DNA of 64,000 nt from Triplophysa rosa (GCF_024868665.1 NC_079890.1:1745827-1809826); one strand, 5' to 3'; shown: positions 33,431 through 47,185, numbered from the stretch's first letter. Notes: generated by a model not told the origin, from the sequence alone. Translations and numbers: made by a program.

Positions 33431-36400
33431 GTAAGAGTGCGGTGACTAGCCGATTATTGTGTTCATGGGATAATTCCCAGCTATTATTAACTGAACATGT
33501 CAAACTAGTGGAAATTACCACATCACAGTCAATTCCAAATCCAAATTACTTGGTGGGTGAATTGTTATGGAGTTTTTTATATAAAAAAAACATTTTATCA
33601 TGTAACTGCTGTCACTGTTTTATACAGGAGAACTGGCCAACGCCTCTCATGCTCACCTGAGTAAATCAGTATTGCGTTTTGTTAGTTTGTCAGAGATCAA
33701 AGAACATTATTAGAATTAGAATGCAGCCATTTATTGATACAAAATGTACTGAATGCAATGTCAAAGTAACACGAATTTACACACAAGAAAATGCAAATGT
33801 ACTCATTTTATATAACCAGCACTTATCAATGCTGTGCTTGTGTGTGATCTTTGATTCGAGACGCCTATGTTTCAGGTTGGCACTGGCATAGATAACGCCT
33901 GAAAACAAGAGATGGAGGGAGGAGTGTGTAGATGCACCTGCATTGAGATGTAGATGGCACGGGTTGGCAGACAGGGTGGATGGATATGAGGAAGAAACAT
34001 GACGCTTGTCTTGACATGTCATACAAACATGTGTTCGGGGCCCCCCTCCCAGAATGGTTTAGATGTCTCCCTATAGAAAACACCTGATTCAACTCATCGG
34101 CTTGTTAGGGAGACCAAATAACAGTCTAGAAAGGAACATCTAAAATATTCTGAAGGGGGGGGCAGTCAGAGGGCCACTGTTCTAAGGTTACTTTCCTTAC
34201 ATAAAGTGGACAAAAGCTTGAAATGGAAAATTCCAGAGAGAAATCTGAAACGAGTACTGCCTAATAATAACTAACAAATGATGCGTTGTTGAAACGTTAT
34301 ATCCAGAGATCCATAAACCAGACTGTAGGGGGCATATGGTTGAGGACAAGATGCTATAAATGCACGTCAACAAGCCAATCGGTCTTCATGAAAATCTAAT
34401 GCTCTTGCAGAGGCCGTGATACTGTGATAATCAATGTCTGCTTGCTAAGTTTAGTGTATAGGAGATGCAGAGGGTAATAATATACACCAAGAGAAAAAAT
34501 CAATCCACCTCTCTTTTGTAGCATTAAAACACAACTATTAATCATTGGAGCCTCGTTCTTGGCATTTACTGCAAAGCGTTGCGTGGAAGTCATGACCTAG
34601 TAGATGTTGGTGTTGGCACCGCTTGGATGTGGCTGACCTAATTTACCATATTCAGCTCCAGTGTGGTATCGACTGAGGTTTCGTTTGTTGAATTGATTGT
34701 TTTCGGTTTAGATTTTGTTTCCAAATAAAGATTGCATTGTATTTAGTTTCGTGTGGTGCTAGGCAAATTCATGCAGTGGAATGCGTATTGGTTCCAGACC
34801 ATACATTTCAGCTATCGATCGCTTATTGCAACTTCATTGCGACGATCGTCTACGCGCTGCGTGAAAATCATAATGTTATAGAAGGCTTTATTGCCGTTGG
34901 CACTGCTTGGATGTGACAGATCTAATTTAAAATATTTTCGCTCCGGAGTGATTTTCAGTGGCTGCCAATGTGGTATTGATTTGGGCTGCATTCTTTACCG
35001 GTCAGATCTCATTTACAGTCGCCTGCCACTGCCTCGTACCACGTCTTTCGTCTGGATCACCAGAGCTTGAAGATTTCAGCGGAATGGCCACATGCGTGTT
35101 TTGAGTATCATTAATTTGGTTTTCCATGCACACGAGTAGAGTCTAGTGTTGCTGGTGCTTAAACTTCTGTAATGTTTTCAATAAAGACGTGGAGATGCGG
35201 AGTGGACCGCATGGGTTCTGAGACCCTTTGCATGGGAACTCGCCAGAGGAGTGGAATGCTGCAGACAGTAAACATGACGGCAATGCAGGGCCAGGTCCAA
35301 AAAGCCCGACTGGAGTTTCTCATAGCTCGTGTTGTTGTTATGACTGCTTTCTAGCTCTGGAATGCCTAATCAGGGACACAAGGTACTTTGTAGAGCTTGC
35401 TTTTTTTAAAATTGGTATGTGCGAACATCAAAGACTAGATTTTGCTCCTTCTCCCCGAACACAACAAATATGCATTTGCATACACAGAGGCGCACACTCA
35501 TTCGCAAACATTGCTGCTTTCGATTCCCGCGCCCCTGCTACCTCATTACCTACATTTTATAATTAGTGTCTGCTCATAATTGGCCTCCGTGTGGCGGGTT
35601 GCGTGTTAAAAGCCGTTCTACCTGCACCGAGTCGCCGCTCTGCCGTGACCCAATTAGAAAGAGCTCTTATGAATTTGGAATAAGTGAGCGCGCGTCGTAG
35701 AGAGCCTCACCAAGAAAAATGTTGCTCGTTACGAATTTACGGCAATCTAATTTGGAAAGCCATCGGTGCCAGAGACGGAGACAAATTGTGGATTGATGAG
35801 TTTGCTTTCGAGTGCGCTCATGTTGGTGTGTGTCGCGCTCATTTGGTGTGACCCCAGGTCCCACTGACCAGACTGTTACCCATGTAGCGGTTTGTATGCC
35901 GAGCAGCGGGACAGCGCGTATAAATCAAAGTGAGCAATTGAACCTTTAAACTGCAGATGGGGGAAGAGAGATGCTAATGTCAAGTTTTTCCCTAAAACGC
36001 TGGAACACTTATTTGGGTCAGAGCACTGGTCGACTGCGTCTCTGCAGACCGCTGGAAGGTCATGAAACATTCCTCAAGTATACTTGGAAACGGCTCGGTG
36101 CATGCTTCTCTGTCTTTAGCGTGTTGTTTACCACGGACACCTGTACGCTCACTCTTTCTGTGTGGTTGACCACGAAACGTACAGACAATCTCAAAGAACA
36201 AGTTTTCAATTAGCATCACGTCGCTAGTTCTGACGCTGCAGGAATGCTAATAACCCCAGTATGTTTTATTATCGCATTATGCTGACATGTTAAGACTTTC
36301 CTTGGCACCGAACACAGTTATTTCCATCCCAGCAGTAGCGGTAGAGAGAATGTCCACGTTCGTCCTGATTTGTACTGGCAGAAATGAAAACAGCTTTGAC

Positions 36401-36984
36401 TTTCTCAGTGGAGATCTTCACGGACAACCGAAACCAATTCTCCGCGAATGAGGAGAGGACAAGAAAAGTGCAAAACATTGGCCCACTTCTGGCCTCTCCA
36501 GTATGGAAAGTTCTTCCCCGTAGCCGATGCAGTTAATAACAAGACGTCAGGCCGCACAAATAAGTAATTATATGTATGAGGTTCAATGTGAAAGGGACAC
36601 AAATAGCCCTGTCAAAAATGTTGGCGTCAGGGAATGAATATGCTATGCAAATAGCCTCTGTCAGCAGCGGTAACAACACGCAGCCTCATTTATCGCCACC
36701 GCACGCGGCGGGGCATCTTTTTCTTTGTCTAATAAAAAGATCAACAATAGCCGGTGCAAAGGCAACAGCTAACTCCCTTACAATGTGAATGCTTGCAAAA
36801 CAATTAACATTATTCCGTTTCGACTTCAAGGGAATAAGCGAAAATGTAATTATAAGAGAATATGCATGACTAAAGTAATAGTTCAGACAATAGTTCAGTG
36901 TTAAGACGAACACTAATTATGATCAAAGTATCATAAAAAGTGCAACATTTCATAAAAAGTAAAATGTTCCAAGACTTTAATATG

Positions 36985-37155
36985 GGATACACTCCAAAAA
37001 TGTGTTTAGTACTTAATTTAAGCTACTCCATTGGCAGATATTTTTTCTTGTTTTAAGCAACTCCTAAGTTTTATATTGTTTTTTTAGAAAACAAGACTTA
37101 ATAAAGTGTCTTACTTCTCAAGTAAATGTGTCTTTATTTAAGAATTTTTAGAGAT
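36985..37155. repeat. Dispersed repeat (TTCTTGTTTTAAGC / AAGTAAATGTGTCTTTATTTAAG)
   Basis: The blocks TTCTTGTTTTAAGCAACTCC, GAAAACAAGACTTAATA and TCAAGTAAATGTGTCTTTAT match a repeat I recall from cyprinid genomes. The ends are not defined. Confidence 0.4.
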
Positions 37156-37390
37156 TTCTATTGTAAAACAAAGACAAAAAACCCTCCCCCACTACCTCGC
37201 TGACATTAGCCATTAGCAGTCTTGGGCTGTGTTCACACTTGACTTCTTTTTTGTGACAAGAAAAAGTTGACAATGGTGCTTTTTTTAGTAAAAAAAATAC
37301 GCTCGCAGCGTTGTGGTTACAAATAGCAGCCGGCAATGTTCAAGGATAGCATTTGTGCACAAAGGCAGCTTAGAGAGACAGGCTTCATAG

Positions 37391-38459
37391 TAGAGCCTTG
37401 CATTTCAGCCCGATTTATTTATGCCCCTCGGGCTGGGCTTCGGGCTTGTTTTAGGCTTGTCCTCCTTTTTATGTATTAGACATTCGTTAATATTTCTAAT
37501 ATATATTAGAAATTCAGTAAATAAAGAAGCGATAAGAAGTTGATGATGGTAAATTTAAAACATCGAACACGTTTACATATCACGCTGACACACATTACAC
37601 ATTCTGCTTGCGCGCAGTTGTGCCCGCCGGGCGTTCACACAGGTTTCCCTCGTCCATTATTCACCTCACGTGAAATGGAGAACATAAAGAGAAAAATCGC
37701 AAATGGCGAACTTAAAACACAGAGAAACGAAAAGGAAAGGCAAACTTCTGGGCTGTTTTTCTACACGATGTTCTTTAAGAGATTGTTCTTGTGGCTGTAC
37801 CCGCTCGTTTTCTGTTTGGGATTAGACTTTTTCATTGGTAATTGTTGCCTAAATGTAAATTAAGACAATCTGCATGTTGTTGTTGTTGTTGTTGTTATTA
37901 TTATTATTTTAAATTGTTTCGATTTTACACATTTTCGTTTGTTTTCAGCACGTTGTTCGCCGTTGCGAGGACCTCAGTTTATAAAAAAGTGCCCTTTTAC
38001 TGTTGTGGTGATAATAAACGTTTAAACTAACATTGTGATATGCTTAAATTGTTGAGTTTTTTTCTTTATTTAAAGAAAATCTTTGGATTTTATTGCAGGC
38101 AAGCCAAGCGTTGATTTGATAGACTAAATTGATCAAACGGTATCAACTCACCATCGGCCGCTAGCCGCTTGGTCGTCTATTTAAAAAACAAAAAGTTTAA
38201 TTTACCAAACAAAAAAATGCTCCAAATTTTTTTCTAAATTAACTTAATAAAGGAAAAAAATATATAACTACTTTGCTATTAAAAAAAAAAAAAACGGACC
38301 TATTTTAATGGCTGCAACAGTAGTATTGGCTGTGTAATGGGATTAAAAATAAATAAAAAAATCGGGCTCTAGGCAAGCTCGGGCTGAGAATTCTGAGAAG
38401 CTTGTCGGGCAGGGCAGGGCCGGGCTAAGGCCTGGATTTAAGGCCCGTGCAGGGCTCTA
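37391..38459. mobile_element. hAT element, 1069 bp, perfect 8-bp target duplication, transposase remnant possible
   Basis: The ends TAGAGCCTTGCA and TGCAGGGCTCTA are inverted repeats with one mismatch. The flanks CTTCATAG at 37383-37390 and 38460-38467 are identical, as expected for hAT. Subterminal GGGCTGGGCTTCGGGC and GGGCAGGGCAGGGCCGGGCT runs are typical of this fish group. An open frame near 37673-37863 contains MENIKRKIANGELKTQRNEK, which resembles the start of a hAT transposase. It ends within 65 codons, before any catalytic domain, so the element is an internally deleted, non-autonomous copy. A GTT/ATT microsatellite lies at 37874-37908. Confidence 0.9.
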
Positions 38460-40859
38460 CTTCATAGGCAGCATAACGGAAAGTCTATTTGAATTATAAA
38501 CAGAGAGCGTCTTTGCTATAACCAAACACGTATTTACAATACTAATTTCCGATGGCATTTCTAGCGAGAAGTTATTGAAAGTGAACTTTCATTTATCCAA
38601 AACTATGCTCCAATGAGGGTTTCGTCCGCCATTTTATTTTTTCGAGCTTGGGCCTTCTCGACCAATCACGTTCCTCGCATGTTATGGAAACGACAGGTCT
38701 CTGTCATTGGTTAGCTGTGAAAAAGGTGCTTGACGTATAGGGCTGTTTTTTTTCAGAAAAGTTGAACTATTTTCAACCTCAAAAGACACTCTGAGATGCA
38801 CGTGCACTAAGCAGGGTTCATACAGAAAGTTTACTGAAAGCACAAAGCCCAGACGTCTGAACCCCAGCTTTGTGATGAATCGTAATGCCGACCGAGTCCC
38901 AGGCCCCTTCGTCCAACATCGGTACCTGACCTGAAGGGCTTCACCTTACTTAAAACATAAATACTTTTGTGTGGTTTTGACAAATATTAATCAAGTATCA
39001 TTCAGCATCATCTTATTTTAAATGGATGCTTGAAGCATGATTAAGCCTAACCTTGTCTGATTATGATATAAACTACAGAAAGTAGAGAATCATTCATGGT
39101 ATAAATCTCAAATGAATGCTTAGGCCCTCTCTTCCTAGGTCAGGGTTGCTGTGAAAAAGGGACTTCTTATCATCATGTTCGAAAACATCTTCTGTTGGCA
39201 CACACTCTACCCTTGAGGGGTTTGTGTATGTGTGATGGTTTTGTTTCAGGAAAGTGAGAAGGAGTGGAGACGGATGAAGTTCTATTATAGTACATGCCTG
39301 TCATCTTTGATAATCTATAGGACTATATGTCCTGTCTCATGACTGCAGAGGTGTTTGAGAGCTTCGTGTTCTTGTTTAAGCGATTATCTATTGATAGCCA
39401 AACATGTGAGCTTGATTTACCCACGTAATGACGTAGTTAGTTGACTCTGTTTGCTTTAATACTACTGCATTTTGGATGTAAGGCAGGTCGGCCTGTGGAA
39501 CTCCTGGAGAGTGCTGAAGCTGACTTCTGTTGGCAAAACGAAGAACCTTTCTTCGATCGTCTTCATTCAACATTTCTGGTCTACGGGTTTTTTACTGTAA
39601 ATCCCCTACAGACCTCACTCACGCTCTTACGTCTGAATGGAGTAAATCTCTACAGCCGTGGTTTCATTATCTGGTGCTGAACCTTCCCAGAAGACTTTAA
39701 GCCAACAGGGAAGAGCGAAACTCCATTAATGGTGCCTTTCTCAGGAGCGAGAAGCAAAGCGTAGTGATGCGTTGCTTGTGTTTTCCTTCCGCGCTTTCGA
39801 GAATTGACCGTCTATTTCAGGCAATTAGAACGAGGCGGAAATGCTCTTGAGAACGGTCAATAAGAGAGAGCGTGAATAACCGACAGTCTAAAAACACTGC
39901 TTGATCAATTTAGACTCCACAAAAGCCCGTTGACTCAACTCCACATTCATGACACTCAGCTTTTCCCCTTCGCTCGGCGAAAACAATGGCTCACATAGAA
40001 AATCATTGAAGGGTTGAGACATCTTATCGAGCTTTGTTTCCTTTCATATTACCCCTTTGCTTGTCTCCATTGTGTTCTTATTTACAACCTGCCGCCTCTT
40101 TCAAATGCCCCAGAAACCGTCCCTCCATCAAAAGTGATGAAGAAATTCTTGGCTCGATAAAAACTGTGAGAAAATGCATCGCATTCTTTAATCAAATTCC
40201 ATGACCAGCTCTCTTAGTCCGGCACCCATCTCCTCTTTTCATAATCGGACCTTTTGGGTCACACTAGAAAAAAAATGATATGAAATTCTTCTAGGTCAGC
40301 ACGAAAATACAGACCCCTATAATAATTCACTACTCTTAAGCTCACCTAATAAAATAACCTTGAGAATGGGATGGCAACGGAGGATTATTGCAATTAAATC
40401 CGCAACGCTTGCAGCTGGTTTGAATGGATGTTCCAGTGCGCTCGCCGAGTACATTTAGTTGCTTTTGTGTGAACGTGATGGACAATTAAGGTGCTTTAAT
40501 GCTGAACTGATTAGGACGTGAAAAGGCCTGATTGGGGTTGAAAAGTGCTACCTGATTATTCCTTCTGTTTTCACCGCTTTTGTCCGAGGATGAATGGCGT
40601 TTTTGCCGGCACACCTGCAGCAGCGATCGGATCACACAAGATTCTTATGTGTGTGGCCTTGCTGACTTTCTAACATTGAAAAGCATGTCGAATCTGACAT
40701 TGCTGCATACTTGACTTGTACTGACAGAAAAGTTTATTTGTTTCATACTTGTTCTTTTTATGGACATATAGTTAAAAGTGTCATGGAGTACTTGGCTTGT
40801 AGTTGTGTTTACTATTTTTATTGAGTAGCCGATTCGATACTTTTTTCACATAGATTTAC

Positions 40860-42008
40860 ATACTTCAGGTTTGGGGTGGACTAGTATAGTAAATCAAACG
40901 TGTGGAACTGAAACTGATCTTCTTTGTACACGGTGATGATAGAAATTAACTTCAAATTTACTTCAAGTCCAACTAAATGGATACATATAATATTAAAATG
41001 AAAACCTAAATAAGAGAGTAGTATATTTGCAGTTAACGATTTATATATTAATAGGTTTTTAAGTTATAATATTAAGTTTACTTAAAGAAAACTTACAAGT
41101 ATACTTGCTGTATAAAGAGTACTAAACTAGTATAGTTTACTGAGGGGCAGTGTTGGGTGTAACTAGTTACTAAGTAATTAGTTACTGTAATTTAATTACT
41201 TTTCCCTTAAAAAAGTAAAGTAAGGGATTACTCTCATTTGTTCTGTAATTAAATTTCAGTTACTTCTGATGTAACAATTAAATACTGTGTAATGTATACA
41301 ACAGTGGAATTGACATTAAAATTCAAAATCTATCTTTAAAATGCATGCATTAATGTATCTTTCTCACATTTGTTATACAAGTCTGTTAATAATTGTACTT
41401 TATGTAGTTTTATATGATTTATTTGAAAGAATTGAGAGTCGTTTTATGTCTATCCTTGACTCACTTAACTAATCAAGGTTGATATAAGATATAAAGTAAT
41501 TAGTAATAAGTATTTAAATACTTTTTGGAGAGAGTAATTTGTACAGTAATCTAATTACACTATTGAATGTGTAATTAGTAACTAGTAATTAATTACTTTT
41601 TCAGAGTAACTTACCCAACACTGCTGAGGGGATACATAAAATATGTGATGCTTATGAAAAATGTATTGATCTAGCATTGTAATTGAATCCGTATACCTAT
41701 AAAGTTGACTTGTAGTATAGTTGCAGTCAAAATAAAAACGTATTTGTAAACTACTGTTGCTGTATACTCAAAGTTTACTACCGTTACACTAAAAAGTGGG
41801 CCAGTTTAATCTTAAGTAGTATTGAAATAGTACACTAGCAAGTATACTACTAGTACACTCATTAACTTATATATCACTTAGTATACGGAAATTGAAGTAT
41901 ATTTGAGTAAAGTTCAAGTGTATTAAGATATTACGTAGATTAAAATCAACATATACGAAGATATTACGTATACTAAAATTAACGTATACTAAGATATTAC
42001 GTATACTC
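40860..42008. repeat. AGTATACT-family dispersed repeat, copy 2, interrupted
   Basis: Blocks ACAAGTATACTTGCTGTAT, GTGGGCCAGTTTAATCTTAA and GTATTGAAATAGTACACTAG match the copies at 17085 and 44390. The copy is split by the hAT MITE at 41148-41623. The right end (about 41930-42008) has three units of roughly 33 bp containing AAGATATTACGTATACT. The left boundary is approximate. Confidence 0.6.
41148..41623. mobile_element. hAT MITE, 476 bp, perfect 8-bp target duplication, nested
   Basis: The ends CAGTGTTGGGTGTAACTAGT and its inverted counterpart TTACCCAACACTG, with AGTAACTAGTAATTAATTAC internally, form long inverted arms. The flanks CTGAGGGG at 41140-41147 and 41624-41631 are identical. It sits inside the AGTATACT repeat, so it is the younger insertion. 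There is no coding capacity. Confidence 0.92.
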
Positions 42009-42037
42009 CAATTAATGACTTGCGTCGCCGCAAGAAG

Positions 42038-42170
42038 TGACAGGTGGGTGACATCAAAGTACCGCGAGAGCGTTTCGAAAGCATACTTATGATTTCTAGA
42101 ATCGCTCTCACGGTACAGTACTTTGTCGGCTCTTGCCGCGCCACATAAAGAACCGCCTACTCACCTGTCA
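42038..42170. mobile_element. Palindromic MITE (TGACAGGTG ends)
   Basis: TGACAGGTGGGTGACATCAA at 42038 is matched in inverted order by TACTCACCTGTCA ending at 42170. An inner pair, AAAGTACCGCGAGAGCG and CGCTCTCACGGTACAGTACTTT, gives an imperfect palindrome of about 133 bp. The family is unknown to me. Confidence 0.65.
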
Positions 42171-44186
42171 ATCAACAATTTTGCTAAAATAAGACCAGTG
42201 TTGCTCAAAAAACAACTATAAAATGTTAGGTGTTATAAATCTGCCGATGCTAATATTTTTTTTATAAAAAAAACGTAAGTAATTTCCAGCGACTTGATGC
42301 CAGAGTGTTGCTATAGTTATCACTTTGTTAAATGTAATTTCTGGAGTGACTACTATTCCATAGACGCACTGAACGCTCATTTATGGGATTCGCTTCTGAA
42401 TCTTTGCAGTGTGTATGTGACCTGTCGACTGTACTGTAGGAATCTTTCTGTTACTGCAGGGTAAAGTGACGTTGTTGCTATATTTGAGTACACCAGAGTT
42501 CTACCGTCAGATTCATCTTGAGGAGCATACGTTAATTTAGCATGAATAGCTATTAGCGCTCGTTCTGAAAGTCCATGTCGCAAACCGCCAGTGCACTTAT
42601 CGGCCCCGGGAGAAGCAATAACGCCTTGTCAGATGCAATCATCTCTATCAAGCTATTAAACTGTACACATGCCCATGCTGTCAACGGAGAACAGAAATGA
42701 ATCGGTGAGTGGGCACTTCTGGCCATAAGTGTGAACGCTTGTCGCTTTTCGCCTCGAAACAACGAAGTGTGAGAAGTTGAATATTGTTTAAAGCATTAAC
42801 CTTCAGACGTGCCAGTCAAGAGTTTCTAGAGCTATTAAGCGCCCACTACGAGTTCATGAATGCATGTATGGATGCCGCAGCGCCGCTTCAATGCTTTTGC
42901 ACAGAAAACCACTTTCACAGAAAACCACCGTTTCACACAGTACATCTTTTCTCCAACCTGAATTGTAAGGTTTGGGGAAAAAAGAGGAACACACAAAGCC
43001 TGTCGAATCTGCAAAGGCACTGGAAAGAGTGAGCGAGTGAGCTAAAAGACATTCTGAGAATCTGTGAAGACGTTAACATCTTTACAAATGTAACTCTGCC
43101 ATTTTCTTCTTCACGTCATCTTTTGGCTAGTATTGTGTAGTCAGACCTCTGACTTAATGTATAGCTTATTGCGTCCAATTCCACTTACATTTGATGATAT
43201 CATCTGACTGACATGTAAAATATTTTTCTCTGGCGAACTGATGTCCATATACGTCCGTAAACAGACTACGGCCTGGCCACTTGATATCAGTTCTTGATCT
43301 TGAATTGTATTCTGGAAGTAATTCAATCACACATAGCATCTGTTTCTCAGCACTGGTGGGAGATAACGGCTGTCGCTCGCATTTACGATCTTCAAAGCTT
43401 CTGAAGGATTTGCGCTTAAAATAAACTGCAAATCATTCTGTGCTTTTGCAGATTTTTTGGAAACCGTCCACCCACTCCAAAAAACGCACTCCGATCAGCC
43501 AGCAAGTTAAAATATCAGAATGACAAATGTCAGCTTAATTTTCGTGCACAAGTGTGAGACATAGTCGTGATGTAGGAAGATTTAAAAAGACGTCCCCTTA
43601 TACTATAACATGAGACAAAAAGACCCGTAAATGAGTTTGTGGCCATGGCCTTTAAAAAGTGTCAGAAGACACAGATTTTGTCCAGAAAAGACATCAGTGG
43701 AGAATGGAGAAACAAATGTAATGGAAATGTAAGCTAAAGTGTGAACGAATGAGATGGCAAGCGCGCATGTAGAGTAGCGTGCTTCTTTCATCCAGATTCA
43801 CCCCGGGGGAGCGCACAAGTGCTGGTGCGTGGTCAGCGGACAACACGCAGCATGATAATGGCTTCAATCAGAATGCAGATTTGAGTTTTGGCTCAGCCCG
43901 AGCTGCTAGCGGTGCTTGTCGGCACTGTCACCTGTCTTCATGTCTGAAGGGGGTGTTTACCTGTCCAAACCGCTCGCCGCCGGTAACGTGCATCAGTTCT
44001 GACAGCAGTCATCCATTCACGTCCGCTACTCCGTGATTGGAGAAGATGTACGGGCAACGAAGAGGGAGGAGAACTGAATCGGTTTTGTCACTGCTGGGGG
44101 AGAGAGACTTTCATGTACCATCATAAAGGTAAACGTCAAGTATGAAAATCATTACCCTAATAGATACATGGTAGTATAACCAAACT

Positions 44187-44372
44187 ATAGTTCACCCAAA
44201 AATTAAAATTCTGTCATCATTTATTCAGCCTAAAGCTCATATACGACTCTTTCTTCAGTGGAACGCAAAAGAAGATACTTTGAGAAATGTCTCTTACAGT
44301 GGAAGTCATTGGGGGTCAGTGTTGTTTGGTTATCAGTGTTCTTCAAATTATCTTCTTTTGTGTTTTGCTGAG
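44187..44372. repeat. Dispersed cyprinid-type repeat (ATAGTTCACCCAAAAA), copy A
   Basis: ATAGTTCACCCAAAAATTAA is followed by CTGTCATCATTTATTC, AAAAGAAGATACTTTGAGAA, GTGGAAGTCATTGGGG and TTATCTTCTTTTGTGTTTTG. The same module order occurs at 60460-60705 and in part at 47893-48070 and 56522-56645. It is palindromic around the central CATTG region. Confidence 0.75.
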
Positions 44373-44389
44373 GACAAAGTGTAAAATAA

Positions 44390-44710
44390 GTGAATGGCAA
44401 ACTATTCACTTACAAGTATACTTGCAGTATAATAACTAGTAGTTTACTAAGAGTATACTACAAAATGTGCTACAAGTATTGAAACAGTCAACTAGCTCAG
44501 TACTAGCACACCTCACTTGTAGTATTGTTGAAGTACAAATGAAAAATGTATCTGTGTACTCTTAAGTATAGTACACTTAAAAGTATGTTATTACAAATTA
44601 AAAGTGGGACCATATAGTCCCAAGTAGCATTGACTCATGGTACACTCACAAGTACACTACTCATACATTGACATTAGTATACTTTAAATACTTCAACTTT
44701 ACTCAGCGTT
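44390..44710. repeat. AGTATACT-family dispersed repeat, copy 3
   Basis: ACAAGTATACTTGCAGTATA, GAGTATACTACAAAATGTGC and AGTGGGACCATATAGTCCCA align with the copies at 17085 and 40860. Confidence 0.65.
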
Positions 44711-44798
44711 TGACACTTATTTTTTGTAAGTGCTGTTTTGATTGAGGGCACAATGGTGATCTTTGTAGCTAGCTGTGAGGTTCGGGCCTGAAACATCT

Positions 44799-45317
44799 CC
44801 CAGATAGCATAAGTACGTCTGTAAGATGTCTGCTAAAGAGCAAACGCATGCTGTGTAGAAACATCTGATAAACGTCTTGCAGACATCTTCTAGATCAGTG
44901 GTTCTCAAACTGGGGGCCCCAAGATGGATCCGGGGGGCCACAGATTTTGTGGCATTTTATGAAATATAGAAATGTATCATAGATTTTATGCAATCAACAA
45001 ACATCAGAAAAATGACACCACCAACCAAAAGAATTGAGGTTCCAGCATTGTATAACTGAATGTTTTTGGTTTAATTAAAATTCTAAGTTTAAGATTATAC
45101 GTCTTTATATGGGGGGCCGCAAAGCGATGCACTTAACACAAAGGGGGCCTTACAACGAAAAAGTTTGAGAACCACTGTTCTAGACGTCTATATGACATCT
45201 GACAGGAAACGTCTCGGAGACGTATTGCAGATGAGCAAACCATCAAAAAAATACATCTTGCAGACGTAAATGCAGACATCAAACAGACGTCTCCCAGATG
45301 TATGTGTGCTATGAGGG
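44799..45317. mobile_element. AGACGT-type MITE, interrupted copy
   Basis: It begins CCCAGATAGCATAAG, contains GACGTATTGCAGATGAGCAA and AAATGCAGACATCAAACAGA, and ends TGTGTGCTATGAGGG. This is the same element as the intact copy at 52936-53303. It is split by a hAT MITE at 44896-45177. Confidence 0.75.
44896..45177. mobile_element. hAT (Charlie-like) MITE, 282 bp, nested
   Basis: The ends CAGTGGTTCTCAAACTGGGG and AAAGTTTGAGAACCACTG are the classic Charlie-type hAT termini. The flanks TTCTAGAT (44888-44895) and TTCTAGAC (45178-45185) agree at 7 of 8 bases. It lies within the AGACGT-type MITE. Confidence 0.92.
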
Positions 45318-46555
45318 CTTGGTCACCTTTCCAGAGTCTTTCACACCTTTGTGCTTCAACAGCAGGTGGAACATGTAAACCAGCTCGAGAGTGTTGTGTT
45401 TGATCACAGACAAAGTGCCAATTTGTAAAACATCGTTCGGCGAGAAAACCAGAGTCGAGCGCGGGTTTTCGCCGGCACTTCCACCTGCGCGTGATGGATA
45501 ATGTATTCCACGTGTCTAGCCTTCAAGTCCAGCTGCATTACAAACATAAGGATGACGGGAGCCAAAATGAATGGGATGCGCGGGAAATGTCCATCATCTG
45601 CGGCGTCAGGACAGCACGCTAAGCAACTGTTTAATACAACGCGACGGTCTTGGAAACGGGATTTCGACTCTGCATGTGTCTGACACATGGAAATGAGGTG
45701 AGCTTGTTAAGAGAGCCTGGAAAGTTATCAGCGGCACACATCACTTCTGGCGGTCCGACGGCGACGGGCAATTCATCAAATGTTGTGCTTGCTTGTCGTG
45801 GCGCCTTTGATGCGGGCCGAGTTTGTTGAATAAAACTTCGCAAATAAAAAAACGAATCATTTGTGGTCGCTTTGATCCGTGTTCGTGTCTCGCGTAGGTT
45901 TAGCAATGCGTACGCGCAGGTACGCTGGTGGGGTTTAAGGATGATCGACGATGTCTCCTTTCTCCCTCTGTTCGACGATGAATAGAGGACACAATCTAAA
46001 TGATTGCGCTTTGCCGAGACTTTGACTGTCAGCCTGAAGTTAATTTGATTGCAGCCGGTCGTGGCAGAGGTACCGCCGCTCTGATTTGGAAAGATTTGAT
46101 TCTTTTATATATGTGTGTGTGTGTGTAAGAAAGTGTGACTGGTGTCTCTTGTGTTTAATGCATGCAGGCCATTCTTTAAATTCCTAAAAGCATGTGGCAG
46201 AGCGAGAGACGGCGCGCGCAAGTGTGTTCTGAATGCAAAAGAGTTGCGCGCAAGCCGTTCTCCGACTTGTTCTCAACTCTTATCTCGGTTGCTACATCAA
46301 GCGATACTTCAGGGTTAGAATCTATCGACACGTTCACGGGGTTGCGACCTTTCACCTGAAGAAGCAGTCGCCTACATCTTAAAGGGCACGTACACTGAAA
46401 TGTGTGTGTACTTTGATAGCGAAGAATGAAGTAAACAGCAAGAGGTGATGTTCACACAAATTATTATTTTTAGTATTATTTATTATTGCTCTTATTGAAA
46501 AAAAATTGTTGAAACCATAGAGTATGGAGGTGTAAATTGAATGTAGATTGTGGTG

Positions 46556-47185
<630 letters not shown>

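Larger units (their letters stand above)
32551..46555 (+). other. cemip: cemip intron 1, middle part
   Basis: This part contains a candidate TATA-driven exon (33349-33430), an octamer/SOX-motif stretch (36541-36800), a repeat at 36985-37155, a 1.07-kb hAT element (37391-38459), nested elements at 40860-42170, and a repeat cluster at 44187-45317. The stretches 33440-36540, 38470-40860, 42180-44180 and 45320-46555 contain no gene or repeat I recognise. Some of it (40360-40640) is GC-balanced with homeobox-type ATTA motifs and could be conserved non-coding DNA. Confidence 0.5.
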
